Source: Apostichopus japonicus (Eukaryota; Echinodermata; Holothuroidea; Aspidochirotida; Stichopodidae). From it: 64,000 bases of DNA. The stretch is from the NCBI RefSeq assembly GCF_037975245.1, contig NC_092577.1:26287398-26351397 (forward strand), given 5' to 3'. A program made the translations under genes and the position numbers. The notes under the pieces were generated by a model. The model was given only the letters and a program-made list of their open reading frames with translations, made no database searches and was not told where the DNA came from. This document shows, piece by piece, positions 1 through 14,574 of the stretch (within the stretch, counting starts at the first letter, position 1; each line of letters opens with the position of its first letter).

Positions 1-2130
1 TCTCGCACATTCGATTTATCGGTATCGCAAATTCGATTAATCGGTACCGCACATTCGATTAATCGGTATCGCAAATTCGATTAATCGGTATTGCACATTC
101 GATTAAACGGTATCGCACATTCGATTTATCGGTAACGCACATTCGATTTATCGGCACCGCACATTCGATTTATCGGTACCGAAATATCGATTTATCGGTA
201 TCACACATACGATTTATCGGTACCGCACATTCGATTTATCGGTACCGCACATTCGATTTATCGGTATCGCATATTCGATTAATGGGTATCGCACGTTCGA
301 CTTATCGGTACCGCACATTCGATTTATCGGTACCGCAATATCGATTTATCGGTATCGCACATTCGATTTATCGTTACTGCTTATTCTATTTATCGGTATC
401 GTAAATTCGATTTATCGGTATCGCACATTCGATTTACCGATATCGCACATTCGATTTATCGGCACCGCACATTCGATTTATCGGTCCCGCAATATCGATT
501 TATCGGTATCGCACATTCGATTTATCGGTCCCGCACATTCGATTTATCGGTATCGCAAATTCGATTAATCGGTATCGCATATTCGATTTATCGGTATCGC
601 AAATTCGATTTATCGGTACCGCACATTCGATTTATCGGTATCGCATATTCGATTAATCAGTATCGCACATTCGATTTATCGGTACCGCACATTCCATTTA
701 TCGGTATCGTACATTCGATTTACCGATATCGCACATTCGATTTATCGGTATCGCACTTTCGATTTATCGGTATCGCAAATTCGATTAATCGGTATTGCAC
801 ATTCGATTAATCGGTCCCGCAAAATCGATTTATAGGTATCGCACATTCGATTAATCGGTCTCGCACAATCGATTTATCGGTACCGCACATTCGATTAATC
901 GGTATCGTACATTCGATTTACCGATATCGCACATTCGATTTATCGGTAACGCACTTTCGATTTATCGGAACCGCACATTCGATTTATCGGCACCGCACCT
1001 TCGATTTATCGGTACCGCAATATCGATTTATCGGTATCGCACATTCGATTTATCGTTCCCGCACAATCGATTTATAGGTATCGCAAATTCGATTAATAGG
1101 TCCCGCAAAATCGATTTATAGGTATCGCACATTCGATTTACCGATATCGCACATTCGATTTATCGGTATCGCACTTTCGATTTATCGGAACCGCACATTC
1201 GATTTATCGGCACCGCACAATCGATTTATCGGTACCGCAATATCGATTTATCGGTATCGCACATTCGATTCATCGTTCCCGCACAATCGATTTATAGGTA
1301 TCGCAATGTCGATTAATCGGTCTCGTAAATCCGATTTATCGGCACCGCACATTCGATTTATCGGTACCGCAATATCGATTTATCGGTATCGCACATTCGA
1401 TTCATCGGCACTGCACATTCGATTTATCGGTACCGCAATATCGATCAATCGGTCCCGCAAAATCGATTTATAGGTATCGCACATTCGATTAATCGGTCTC
1501 GCACATTCGATTTATCGGCACCGAACTTTCGATTTATCGGTACCGCACATTCGATTAATCGGTATCGCAAATTCGATTAATCGGTAATGCACATTCGATT
1601 AAACGGTATCGCACATTCGATTTATCGGTAATGCACATTCGATTTATCGGTACCGCACCTACGATTTATCGGTAGCAATATCAATTAATCGGTATCGCAC
1701 ATTCCATTTATCGGTACCGCACATTCGATTTATCGGTATCGCACATTCGATTTATCGGCACCGCACATTCGATTTATCGGTACCGAAATATCGATTTATC
1801 GGTATCGCACATACGATTTATCGGTACCGCACATTCGATTTATCGGTACCGCACATTCGATTAATGGGTATCGCATATTCGATTAATGGGTATCGCACGT
1901 TCGATTTATCGGTACCGCACATTCGATTTATCGGTACCGTAATATCGATTTATCGGTATCGCACCTTCGATTTATCGGTAGCAATATCAATTAATCGGTA
2001 TCGCACATTCCATTTATCGGTACCGCACATTCGATTTACCGGTATCGCACATTCGATTAATCGGCACCGCACATTCGATTTATCGGTACCGAAATATCGA
2101 TTTATCGGTATCGCACATACGATTTATCGA
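1..2130 (+). repeat. Block A, copy 1 (cut by the window start)
   Basis: This stretch matches 10,855-12,984 at a constant spacing of 10,854 bp, monomer by monomer, including rare variants such as GTAAATCCGATT near 1,325 and the 20-bp monomer at 1,671. The match starts at base 1, so the block continues beyond the window. A second relative begins at 6,904 but carries an insertion of about 108 bp and lacks about 418 bp. The copies part after about 2,128, where this one has GCAAATTCGGATAAATAGG and the other continues with ordinary monomers. Confidence 0.85.
1671..1690 (+). repeat. 20-bp deletion monomer (example)
   Basis: The monomer begins GGTAGCAATATC and is two bases short. The same form occurs at 1,977, about 7,079, 8,571, 9,359, 12,535, 12,833, 14,898, 15,201, 19,521 and 20,430, among others, and again with G in place of A at about 50,891 and 54,138. 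It acts as a tracer of related blocks. Confidence 0.85.
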
Positions 2131-2704
2131 TACCGCACATTCGATTTATCGGTATCGCAAATTCGGATAAATAGGTATCGCACATTCGATTAAACGGTAT
2201 CGCACATTCGATTTATCGGTACCACAAATTCTATTAATCGGTATCGCACATTCGATTAAACGGTATCGCACATTCTATTTATCGGTAACAAACGTTCGAT
2301 TTATCGGTACCGCACATTCGATCTATCGGCACCGCACATTCGATTTATCGGTACCGCAATATCGATTAATCGGTATCGCACATTCGATTTTTCGGTACCG
2401 CACATTCGATTTATCGGTATCGCAAATTCGATTAATCGGTATCGCACATTCGATTTATCGGTAACGCAGTTTCGATTTATCGGTACCGCACATTCGATTT
2501 ATCGGTATCGCAAATTCGGATAAATAGGTATCGCACATTCGATTAAACGGTATCGCACATTCGATTTATCGGTATCGCACATTCGACTTATCGGTATCGT
2601 AAATTTAATTATCGGTATCGCGCATTCGATTTATCGGTATCGCACCTTCGATTTATTGGTCCCGCACAATCGATTTATCGGTATCGCAATATCGATTAAT
2701 CGGT
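2131..2704 (+). repeat. Satellite stretch between duplicated blocks
   Basis: Ordinary monomers. It contains two copies of the odd GGATAAATAGG monomer end (near 2,165 and 2,517), a variant seen again near 14,192, 16,573, 18,070 and 19,082. No long partner was found by eye. There is no non-satellite sequence. Confidence 0.7.
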
Positions 2705-3470
2705 CTCGCACATTCGATTTATCGGCACCGCACATTCGATTTATCGGTACCGCACATTCGATTAATCGGTATCGCAAATTCGATTAATCGGTATCGCACA
2801 TTCGATTAATCGGTATCGCACATTCCATTTATCGGTACCGCACATTCGATTTATCGGTATCGCATATTCGATTAATCGGTATCGCACGTTCGATTTATCG
2901 GTACCGCACATTCGATTTATCGGTACCGCAATATCGATTTATCGGTTTCGCACATTCGATTTATCGGTATCGCAAATTCGATTAATCGGTATCGTACATT
3001 CGATTTACCGATATCGCACATTCGATTTATCGGCACCGCACATTCGATTTATCGGTACCGCACATTCGATTTATCGGTATCGCACATTCGATTTATCGGT
3101 ACCGCACATTCGATTTATAGGTATCGCAAATTCGATTTATCGGTATCGCATATTCGATTTATCGGTACCGCACAATCGATTAATCGGTACCGCACATTCC
3201 ATTTATCGTTACCATACATTCGATTTTTTGTTATCGCACATTCGATTTATCGGTACCGCAATATCGATTTATCGGTACCGCACATTCCATTTATCGGTAT
3301 CGTACATTCGATTTATCGGTAACGCACTTTCAATTTATCGGAACCGCACATTCGATTTATCGGCACCGCACATTCGATTTATCGGTACCGCACATTCGAT
3401 TAATCGGTATCGCATATTCGATTAATCAGTATCGCACGTTCGATTTATCGGTACCGCACATTCCATTTAT
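2705..3470 (+). repeat. Block C, copy 1 (about 765 bp)
   Basis: It matches 4,947-5,712 at a spacing of 2,242 bp. Both copies share the rare monomer with six Ts (CGATTTTTTGTTATCGC near 3,220 and 5,462), which makes independent origin unlikely. The match breaks near 3,470, where this copy goes on with GGCACC and the other with GGTATCGTAC. Confidence 0.85.
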
Positions 3471-4946
3471 CGGCACCGCACATTCGATTTATCGGTACCG
3501 CAATATCGATTTATCGGTATCGCACATTCGATTTATCGGTATCGCACATTCGATTTATCGGTCCCGCACAATCGATTAATCGGTACCGCACAATCGACTT
3601 ATCGGTATCGTTAATTTAATTATCGGTATCGCGCATTCGATTAAATGGTATCGCACCTTCGATTTATCGGTCCCGCACAATCGATTTATAGGTATCGCAA
3701 TATCGATTAATCGGTTTCGCATATTCGATTTATCGGTACCGCACTTTCGATTTATTGGTACCGCATATTCGATTTTTCGTTTTCGCACGTTCGATTTATC
3801 GGTACCCCACATTCGATTTATAGGTACCACAATGTCGATTTATCGGTCCCGCAAAATCGATTTATAGGTATCGCACATTCGATTGATCGGTCTCGCACAT
3901 TCGATTTATCGGCACCGCACTTTCGATTTATCGGTACCGCACATTCAATTAATCGGTATCGCAAATTCCATTAATCGGTATTGCACATTCGATTAAACGG
4001 TATCGCACATTCGATTTATCGGTAACGCACATTCGATTTATCGGTACCGCACCTTCGATTCATCAGTACCGCACATTCGACTTATCGGTATCGTAAATTT
4101 AATAATCGGTATCGCGCATTCGATTTATCGGTATCGCACCTTCGATTTATCGGTCCCGCACAATCGATTTATAGGTATCGCAATATCGATTAATCGGTCT
4201 CGCACATTCTATTTATCGGTACTGCACTTTCGATTTATTGGTACCACATATTCGATTTTTCGTTTTCGAACGTTCGATTTATCGGTACCGCACATTCGAT
4301 TTATCGGTCCCACACAATCGATTTATCAGTCTTGCACATTCGACTTATCGATATCGTAAATCTAATTGATCGGTATCGCGCATTCGATTTATCGGTATCG
4401 CACATTCGATTTATCGTTACCGCACTTTCGATTTATAGGTACCCCACATTCGATTTATAGGTACCGCAATGTCGATTTATCGGTCCCGCAAAATCGATTT
4501 ATAGGTATCGCACATTCGATTGATCGGTCTCGCACATTCGATTTATCGGCACCGCACTTTCGATTTATCGGTACCGCACATTCAATTAATCGGTATCGCA
4601 AATTCCATTAATCGGTATTGCACATTCGATTAAACGGTATCGCACATTCGATTTATCGGTAACGCACATTCGATTTATCGGTACCGCACCTTCGATTCAT
4701 CAGTACCGCACATTCGACTTATCGATATCGTAAATCTAATTGATCGGTATCGCGCATTCGATTTATCGGTATCGCACATTCGATTTATCGTTACCGCACA
4801 ATCGATTTATAGGCATCGCAATATCGATTAATCGGTCTCGCACATTCGATTTATCGGTACCGTACTTTCGATTTATCGGTACCGCACATTCGATTAATCG
4901 GTATCGCAAATTCGATTAATCGGTATCGCACATTCGATTAAACGGT
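3471..4946 (+). repeat. Satellite stretch with an internal 637-bp-spaced duplication
   Basis: Two parts stand out. First, 3,545 to about 3,830 is related to 8,905-9,180, 13,232-13,500 and 15,602-15,870, all sharing an irregular ATCGTTAATTTAATTATCGG monomer and T-rich ends (CGATTTTTCGTTTTCGC). Second, about 3,805-4,110 is repeated at 4,442-4,747, spacing 637 bp, with a few substitutions. The stretch is a patchwork of pieces found elsewhere in the left third. Confidence 0.75.
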
Positions 4947-5639
4947 ATCGCACATTCGATTTATCGGCACCGCACATTCGATTTATCGGTACCGCACATT
5001 CGATTAATCGGTATCGCAAATTCGATTAATCGGTATCGCACATTCGATTAATCGGTATCGCACATTCCATTTATCGGTACCGCACATTCGATTTATCGGT
5101 ATCGCATATTCGATTAATCGGTATCGCACGTTCGATTTATCGGTACCGCACATTCGATTTATCGGTACCGCAATATCGATTCATCGGTTTCGCACATTCG
5201 ATTTATCGGTATCGCAAATTCGATTAATCGGTATCGTACATTCGATTTACCGATATCGCACATTCGATTTATCGGCACCGCACATTCGATTTATCGGTAC
5301 CGCAATATCGATTTATCGGTATCGCACATTCGATTTATCGGTACCGCACATTCGATTTATAGGTATCGCAAATTCGATTTATCGGTATCGCATATTCGAT
5401 TTATCGGTACCGCACAATCGATTAATCGGTACCGCACATTCCATTTATCGTTACCATACATTCGATTTTTTGTTATCGCACATTCGATTTATCGGTACCG
5501 CAATATCGATTTATCGGTACCGCACATTCCATTTATCGGTATCGTACATTCGATTTATCGGTAACGCACTTTCAATTTATCGGAACCGCACATTCGATTT
5601 ATCGGCACCGCACATTCGATTTATCGCTACCGCACATTC
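4947..5639 (+). repeat. Block C, copy 2
   Basis: This is the partner of 2,705-3,470 at a spacing of 2,242 bp. The similarity runs on to about 5,712 and so overlaps the start of the next block, showing that duplication boundaries here do not nest cleanly. Confidence 0.83.
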
Positions 5640-8600
5640 GATTAATCGGTATCGCATATTCGATTAATCAGTATCGCACGTTCGATTTATCGGTACCGCA
5701 CATTCCATTTATCGGTATCGTACATTCGATTTACCGATATCGCACATTCGATTTATCGGTAACGCACTTTCGATTTATCGGAACCGCACATTTGATTTAT
5801 CGGCACCGCACATTCGATTTATCGGTACCGCAATATCGATTTATCGGTATCGCACATTCGATTTATCGTTCCCGCACAATCGATTTATAGGTATCGCAAT
5901 GTCGATTAATCGGTCTCGCACATTCGATTTATCGGCACCGCACATTCGATTTATCGGTACCGCAATATCGATTTATCGGTATCGCACATTCGATTAATCG
6001 TTCCCGCACAATCGATTTATAGGTATCGCAATGTCGATTAATAGGTCTCGCAAATTCGATTGATCGGCACCGCACATTCGATTTATCGGTACCGCAATAT
6101 CGATTTATCGGTATCGCACATTCGATTCATCGGCACCGCACATTCGATTTATCGGTACCGCAATATCGATTAATCGGTCCCGCAAAATCGATTTATAGGT
6201 ATCGCACATTCGATTAATCGGTCTCGCACAATCGATTTATCGGTACCGCACATTCGATTAATCTGTATCGTACATTCGATTTACCGATATCGCACATTCG
6301 ATTTATCGGTAACGCACTTTCTATTTATCGGAACCGCACATTCGATTTATCGGCACCGCACCTTCGATTTATCGGTACCGCAATATCGATTTATCGGTAT
6401 CGCACATTCGATTTATCGTTCCCGCACAATCGATTTATAGGTATCGCAATATCGATTAATCGGTCCCGCAAAATCGATTTATAGGTATCGCACATTCGAT
6501 TAATCGGTCTCGCACATTCGATTTATCGGCACCGAACTTTCGATTTATCGGTACCGCACATTCGATTAATCGGTCCCGCAAAATCGATTTATAGGTATCG
6601 CACATTCGATTAATCGGTCTCGCACAATCGATTTATCGGTACCGCACATTCGATTAATCGGTATCGTACATTCGATTTACCGATATCGCACATTCGATTT
6701 ATCGGTAACGCACTTTCGATTTATCGGAACCGCACATTCGATTTATCGGCACCGCACCTTCGATTTATCGGTACCGCAATATCGATTTATCGGTATCGCA
6801 CATTCGATTTATCGTTCCCGCACAATCGATTTATAGGTATCGCAAATTCGATTAATAGGTCCCGCAAAATCGATTTATAGGTATCGCACATTCGATTAAT
6901 CGGTCTCGCACATTCGATTTATCGGTATCGCAAATTCGATTAATCGGTACCGCACATTCGATTAATCGGTATCGCACATTCGATTAATCGGTATTGCACA
7001 TTCGATTAAACGGTATCGCACATTCGATTTATCGGTAACGCACATTCGATTTATCGGTACCGCACCTTCGATTTATCGGTAGCAATATCAATTAATCGGT
7101 ATCGCACATTCCATTTATCGGTACCGCACATTCGATTTACCGGTATCGCACCTTCGATTTATCGGCACCGCACATTCGATTTATCGGTACCGAAATATCG
7201 ATTTATCGGTATCACACATACGATTTATCGGTACCGCACATTCGATTTATCGGTACCGCACATTCGATTTATCGGTATCGGATATTCGATTAATGGGTAT
7301 CGCACGTTCGACTTATCGGTACCGCACATTCGATTTATCGGTACCGCAATATCGATTTATCGGTATCGCACATTCGATTTATCGTTACTGCTTATTTTAT
7401 TTATCGGTATCGTAAATTCGATTTATCGGTATCGCACATTCGATTTACCGATATCGCACATTCGATTTATCGGCACCGCACATTCGATTTATCGGTCCCG
7501 CAATATCGATTTATCGGTATCGCATATTCGATTTATCGGTCCCGCACATTCGATTTATCGGTATCGCAAATTCGATTAATCGGTATCGCATATTCGATTT
7601 ATCGGTATCGCAAATTCGATTTATCGGTTCCGCACATTCGATTTATCGGTATCGCATATTCGATTTATCAGTATCGCACATTCGATTTATCGGTACCGCA
7701 CATTCCATTTATCGGTATCGTACATTCGATTTACCGATATCGCACATTCGATTTATCGGTATCGCACTTTCGATTGATCGGAACCGCACATTCGATTTAT
7801 CGGCACCGCACAATCGATTTATCGGTACCGCAATATCGATTTATCGGTATCGCACATTCGATTCATCGTTCCCGCACAATCGATTTATAGGTATCGCAAT
7901 GTCGATTAATCGGTCTCGTAAATCCGATTTATCGGCACCGCACATTCGATTTATCGGTACCGCAATATCGATTTATCGGTATCGCACATTCGATTCATCG
8001 GCACTGCACATTCGATTGATCGGTACCGCAATATCGATTAATCGGTCCCGCAAAATCGATTTATAGGTATCGCACATTCGATTAATCGGTCTCGCACAAT
8101 CGATTTATCGGCACCGAACTTTCGATTTATCGGTACCGCACATTCGATTAATCGGTATCGCAAATTCGATTAATCGGTAATGCACATTCGATTAAACGGT
8201 ATCGCACATTCGATTTATCGGTAATGCACATTCGATTTATCGGTACCGCACCTACGATTTATCGGTAGCAATATCAATTAATCGGTATCGCACATTCCAT
8301 TTATCGGTACCGCACATTCGATTTATCGGTATCGCACATTCGATATATCGGCACCGCACATTTGATTTATCGGTACCGAAATATCGATTTATCGGTATCG
8401 CACATACGATTTATCGGTACCGCACATTCGATTTATCGGTACCGCACATTCGATTAATGGGTATCGCACATTCGATTAATGGGTATCGCACGTTCGATTT
8501 ATCGGTACCGCACATTCGATTTATCGGTACCGCAATATCGATTTATCGGTATCGCACCTTCGATTTATCGGTAGCAATATCAATTAATCGGTATCGCACA

Positions 8601-9590
8601 TTCGATTTATCGGTACCGAAATATCGATTTATCGGTATCGCACATACGATTTATCGGTACCGCACATTCGATTTATCGGTACCGCACATTCGATTTATCG
8701 GTATCGCAAATTCGATTAATCGGTATCGTACATTCGATTTACCGATATCGCACATTCGATTTATCGGCACCGCACATTCGATTTATCGGTATCGCAAATT
8801 CGATTAATCGGTATATCACAATCGATTTATCGGTACCGCACATTCGATTTATCGGTATCGCACGTTCGATTTATCGTTTTCGCACGTTCGATTTATCGAT
8901 ACCGCACATTCGATTTATCGGTCCCGCACAATCGATTAATCAGTACCGCACAATCGACTTATCGGTATCGTTAATTTAATTATCGGTATCGCGCATTCGA
9001 TTAAACGGTATCGCAACTTCGATTTATCGGTCCCGCACAATCGATTTATAGGTATCGCAATATCGATTAATCGGTTTCGCATATTCGATTTATCGGTACC
9101 GCACTTTCGATTTATTGGTACCGCATATTCGATTTTTCGTTTTCGCACGTTCGATTTATCGGTACCGCACATTCGATTTATAGGTACCGAAATGTCGATT
9201 TATCGGTCCCGCAAAATCGATTTATCGGTACCGCACATTCAATTAATCGGTATCGCAAATTCCATTAATCGGTATTGCACATTCGATTAAACGGTATCGC
9301 ACATTCGATTTATCGGTAACGCACATTCGATTTATCGGTACCGCACCTTCGATTTATCGGTAGCAATATCAATTAATCGGTATCGCACATTCCATTTATC
9401 GGTACCGCACATTCGATTTACCGGTATCGCACATTCGATTAATCGGCACCGCACATTCGATTAATCGGTATCGCATATTCGATTTATCGGTACCGCACAT
9501 TCCATTTATCGGTATCGTACATTCGATTTACCGATATCGCACATTCGATTTATCGGTAACGCACTTTCGATTTATCGGTACCGCACATTC
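5640..9590 (+). repeat. About 4-kb satellite unit, tandem copy 1 (blocks B and A)
   Basis: It is followed directly by a second copy starting at 9,591. The first part, 5,640-6,903, matches 9,591-10,854 at a spacing of 3,951 bp. From 6,904 the match continues as block A, with the spacing changing to about 3,843, 4,261, 4,327 and 4,393 bp as whole monomers are gained or lost. The match ends near 9,465. A stretch of about 125 bp then precedes the next copy. Confidence 0.82.
5758..5867 (+). repeat. Recurrent five-monomer word (example)
   Basis: Five diagnostic monomers stand in fixed order: GGTAACGCACTTTCG, GGAACCGCAC, GGCACCGCAC, GGTACCGCAATATCG and GGTATCGCAC. The same order is seen, among other places, near 953, 9,710, 10,260, 28,930, 30,858, 38,030, 39,060, 42,090, 45,535, 51,680, 54,925 and 61,000. 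Upstream neighbours differ: GTATCGTACATT then ACCGATATCG in the left third, TTAAAC then GGTATCGCACCTTCG further right. It is the best candidate for a conserved higher-order unit. Confidence 0.82.
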
Positions 9591-12500
9591 GATTAATCAG
9601 TATCGCATATTCGATTAATCAGTATCGCACGTTCGATTTATCGGTACCGCACATTCCATTTATCGGTATCGTACATTCGATTTACCGATATCGCACATTC
9701 GATTTATCGGTAACGCACTTTCGATTTATCGGAACCGCACATTTGATTTATCGGCACCGCACATTCGATTTATCGGTACCGCAATATCGATTTATCGGTA
9801 TCGCACATTCGATTTATCGTTCCCGCACAATCGATTTATAGGTATCGCAATGTCGATTAATCGGTCTCGCACATTCGATTTATCGGCACCGCACATTCGA
9901 TTTATCGGTACCGCAATATCGATTTATCGGTATCGCACATTCGATTAATCGTTCCCGCACAATCGATTTATAGGTATCGCAATGTCGATTAATAGGTCTC
10001 GCAAATTCGATTGATCGGCACCGCACATTCGATTTATCGGTACCGCAATATCGATTTATCGGTATCGCACATTCGATTCATCGGCACCGCACATTCGATT
10101 TATCGGTACCGCAATATCGATTAATCGGTCCCGCAAAATCGATTTATAGGTATCGCACATTCGATTAATCGGTCTCGCACAATCGATTTATCGGTACCGC
10201 ACATTCGATTAATCTGTATCGTACATTCGATTTACCGATATCGCACATTCGATTTATCGGTAACGCACTTTCGATTTATCGGAACCGCACATTCGATTTA
10301 TCGGCACCGCACCTTCGATTTATCGGTACCGCAATATCGATTTATCGGTATCGCACATTCGATTTATCGTTCCCGCACAATCGATTTATAGGTATCGCAA
10401 TATCGATTAATCGGTCCCGCAAAATCGATTTATAGGTATCGCACATTCGATTAATCGGTCTCGCACATTCGATTTATCGGCACCGAACTTTCGATTTATC
10501 GGTACCGCACATTCGATTAATCGGTCCCGCAAAATCGATTTATAGGTATCGCACATTCGATTAATCGGTCTCGCACAATCGATTTATCGGTACCGCACAT
10601 TCGATTAATCGGTATCGTACATTCGATTTACCGATATCGCACATTCGATTTATCGGTAACGCACTTTCGATTTATCGGAACCGCACATTCGATTTATCGG
10701 CACCGCACCTTCGATTTATCGGTACCGCAATATCGATTTATCGGTATCGCACATTCGATTTATCGTTCCCGCACAATCGATTTATAGGTATCGCAAATTC
10801 GATTAATAGGTCCCGCAAAATCGATTTATAGGTATCGCACATTCGATTAATCGGTCTCGCACATTCGATTTATCGGTATCGCAAATTCGATTAATCGGTA
10901 CCGCACATTCGATTAATCGGTATCGCAAATTCGATTAATCGGTATTGCACATTCGATTAAACGGTATCGCACATTCGATTTATCGGCACCGCACATTCGA
11001 TTTATCGGCACCGCACATTCGATTTATCGGTACCGAAATATCGATTTATCGGTATCGCACATACGATTTATCGGTACCGCACATTCGATTTATCGGTACC
11101 GCACATTCGATTTATCGGTATCGCATATTCGATTAATGGGTATCGCACGTTCGACTTATCGGTACCGCACATTCGATTTATCGGTACCGCAATATCGATT
11201 TATCGGTATCGCACATTCGATTTATCGTTACTGCTTATTCTATTTATCGGTATCGTAAATTCGATTTATCGGTATCGCACATTCGATTTACCGATATCGC
11301 ACATTCGATTTATCGGCACCGCACATTCGATTTATCGGTCCCGCAATATCGATTTATCGGTATCGCACATTCGATTTATCGGTCCCGCACATTCGATTTA
11401 TCGGTATCGCAAATTCGATTAATCGGTATCGCATATTCGATTTATCGGTATCGCAAATTCGATTTATCGGTACCGCACATTCGATTTATCGGTATCGCAT
11501 ATTCGATTAATCAGTATCGCACATTCGATTTATCGGTACCGCACATTCCATTTATCGGTATCGTACATTCGATTTACCGATATCGCACATTCGATTTATC
11601 GGTATCGCACTTTCGATTTATCGGTATCGCAAATTCGATTAATCGGTATTGCACATTCGATTAATCGGTCCCGCAAAATCGATTTATAGGTATCGCACAT
11701 TCGATTAATCGGTCTCGCACAATCGATTTATCGGTACCGCACATTCGATTAATCGGTATCGTACATTCGATTTACCGATATCGCACATTCGATTTATCGG
11801 TAACGCACTTTCGATTTATCGGAACCGCACATTCGATTTATCGGCACCGCACCTTCGATTTATCGGTACCGCAATATCGATTTATCGGTATCGCACATTC
11901 GATTTATCGTTCCCGCACAATCGATTTATAGGTATCGCAAATTCGATTAATAGGTCCCGCAAAATCGATTTATAGGTATCGCACATTCGATTTACCGATA
12001 TCGCACATTCGATTTATCGGTATCGCACTTTCGATTTATCGGAACCGCACATTCGATTTATCGGCACCGCACAATCGATTTATCGGTACCGCAATATCGA
12101 TTTATCGGTATCGCACATTCGATTCATCGTTCCCGCACAATCGATTTATAGGTATCGCAATGTCGATTAATCGGTCTCGTAAATCCGATTTATCGGCACC
12201 GCACATTCGATTTATCGGTACCGCAATATCGATTTATCGGTATCGCACATTCGATTCATCGGCACTGCACATTCGATTTATCGGTACCGCAATATCGATC
12301 AATCGGTCCCGCAAAATCGATTTATAGGTATCGCACATTCGATTAATCGGTCTCGCACATTCGATTTATCGGCACCGAACTTTCGATTTATCGGTACCGC
12401 ACATTCGATTAATCGGTATCGCAAATTCGATTAATCGGTAATGCACATTCGATTAAACGGTATCGCACATTCGATTTATCGGTAATGCACATTCGATTTA

Positions 12501-13850
12501 TCGGTACCGCACCTACGATTTATCGGTAGCAATATCAATTAATCGGTATCGCACATTCCATTTATCGGTACCGCACATTCGATTTATCGGTATCGCACAT
12601 TCGATTTATCGGCACCGCACATTCGATTTATCGGTACCGAAATATCGATTTATCGGTATCGCACATACGATTTATCGGTACCGCACATTCGATTTATCGG
12701 TACCGCACATTCGATTAATGGGTATCGCATATTCGATTAATGGGTATCGCACGTTCGATTTATCGGTACCGCACATTCGATTTATCGGTACCGTAATATC
12801 GATTTATCGGTATCGCACCTTCGATTTATCGGTAGCAATATCAATTAATCGGTATCGCACATTCCATTTATCGGTACCGCACATTCGATTTACCGGTATC
12901 GCACATTCGATTAATCGGCACCGCACATTCGATTTATCGGTACCGAAATATCGATTTATCGGTATCGCACATACGATTTATCGGTACCGCACATTCGATT
13001 TATCGGTACCGCACATTCGATTTATCGGTATCGCAAATTCGATTAATCGGTATCGTACATTCGATTTACCGATATCGCACATTCGATTTATCGGCACCGC
13101 ACATTCGATTTATCGGTATCGCAAATTCGATTAATCGGTATCGCACAATCGATTTATCGGTACCGCACATTCGATTTATCGGTATCGCACGTTCGATTTA
13201 TCGTTTTCGCACGTTCGATTTATCGATACCGCACATTCGATTTATCGGTCCCGCACAATCGATTAATCAGTACCGCACAATCGACTTATCGGTATCGTTA
13301 ATTTAATTATCGGTATCGCGCATTCGATTAAACGGTATCGCACCTTCGATTTATCGGTCCCGCACAATCGATTTATAGGTATCGCAATATCGATTAATCG
13401 GTTTCGCATATTCGATTTATCGGTACCGCACTTTCGATTTATTGGTACCGCATATTCGATTTTTCGTTTTCGCACGTTCGATTTATCGGTACCGCACATT
13501 CGATTTATAGGTACCGAAATGTCGATTTATCGGTCCCGCAAAATCGATTTATAGGTATCGCACATTCGATTGATCGGTCTCGCACATTCGATTTATCGGC
13601 ACCGCACTTTCGATTTATCGGTACCGCACATTCAATTAATCGGTATCGCAAATTCCATTAATCGGTATTGCACATTCGATTAAACGGTATCGCACATTCG
13701 ATTTATCGGTAACGCACATTCGATTTATCGGTACCGCACCTTCGATTTATCGGTAGCAATATCAATTAATCGGTATCGCACATTCCATTTATCGGTACCG
13801 CACATTCGATTTACCGGTATCGCACATTCGATTAATCGGCACCGCACATT
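9591..13850 (+). repeat. About 4-kb satellite unit, tandem copy 2
   Basis: Second copy of the 5,640-9,590 unit. It retains the longer form of block A: the region 10,855-12,984 is nearly the same as 1-2,130, whereas copy 1 lost about 418 bp here. Its right part also belongs to the 2,370-bp duplication starting at 12,205, so two duplication events overlap. Confidence 0.82.
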
Positions 13851-14574
13851 CGATTTATCGGTACCGAAATATCGATTTATCGGTATCGCACATACGATTT
13901 ATCGGTACCGCACATTCGATTTATCGGTACCGCACATTCGATTAATGGGTATCGCATATTCGATTAATGGGTATCGTACGTTCGATTTATCAGTACCGCA
14001 CATTCGATTTATCGGTACCGCAATATCGATTTATCGGTATCGCACATTCGATTTATCGTTACTGCACATTCGATTTATCGGCATCGTAAATTCGATTTAT
14101 CGGTATCGCACATTCGATTTACCGATATCGCACATTCGATTTATCGGTAACGCAGTTTCGATTTATCGGTACCGCACATTCGATTTATCGGTATCGCAAA
14201 TTCGGATAAATAGGTATCGCACATTCGATTAAACGGTATCGCACATTCGATTTATCGGTACCGCAATATCGATTTATCGGTATGGCACATTCGATTTATC
14301 GGTATCGGACATTCGATTTACCGATATCGTACATTCGATTTATCGGCACCGCACATTCGATTTATCGGTACCGCACATTCTATTAATCGGTATCGCACAA
14401 TCGATTAATCGGTCTCGCACATTCGATTGATCGGTAGCGCACAATCGATTTATCGGTATCGCACATTCGATTGATCGGTACCGCACATTCGATTTATCGG
14501 TACCGCACATTCGATTTATCGGTAACGCACAATCGATTTATCGGTACCGCACATTCGATTTATCGGTATCGCAC
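12205..14574 (+). repeat. 2,370-bp tandem duplication, copy 1
   Basis: Every landmark in this segment recurs 2,370 bp downstream: the GGCACTGCAC monomer (12,260 and 14,630), the repeated TTAATGGGTATCGC ends (12,715 and 15,085), the irregular ATTTAATTATC monomer (about 13,300 and 15,670) and GGATAAATAGG (about 14,192 and 16,562). The spacing stays constant throughout, so no monomer has been gained or lost in either copy since duplication. Confidence 0.92.
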
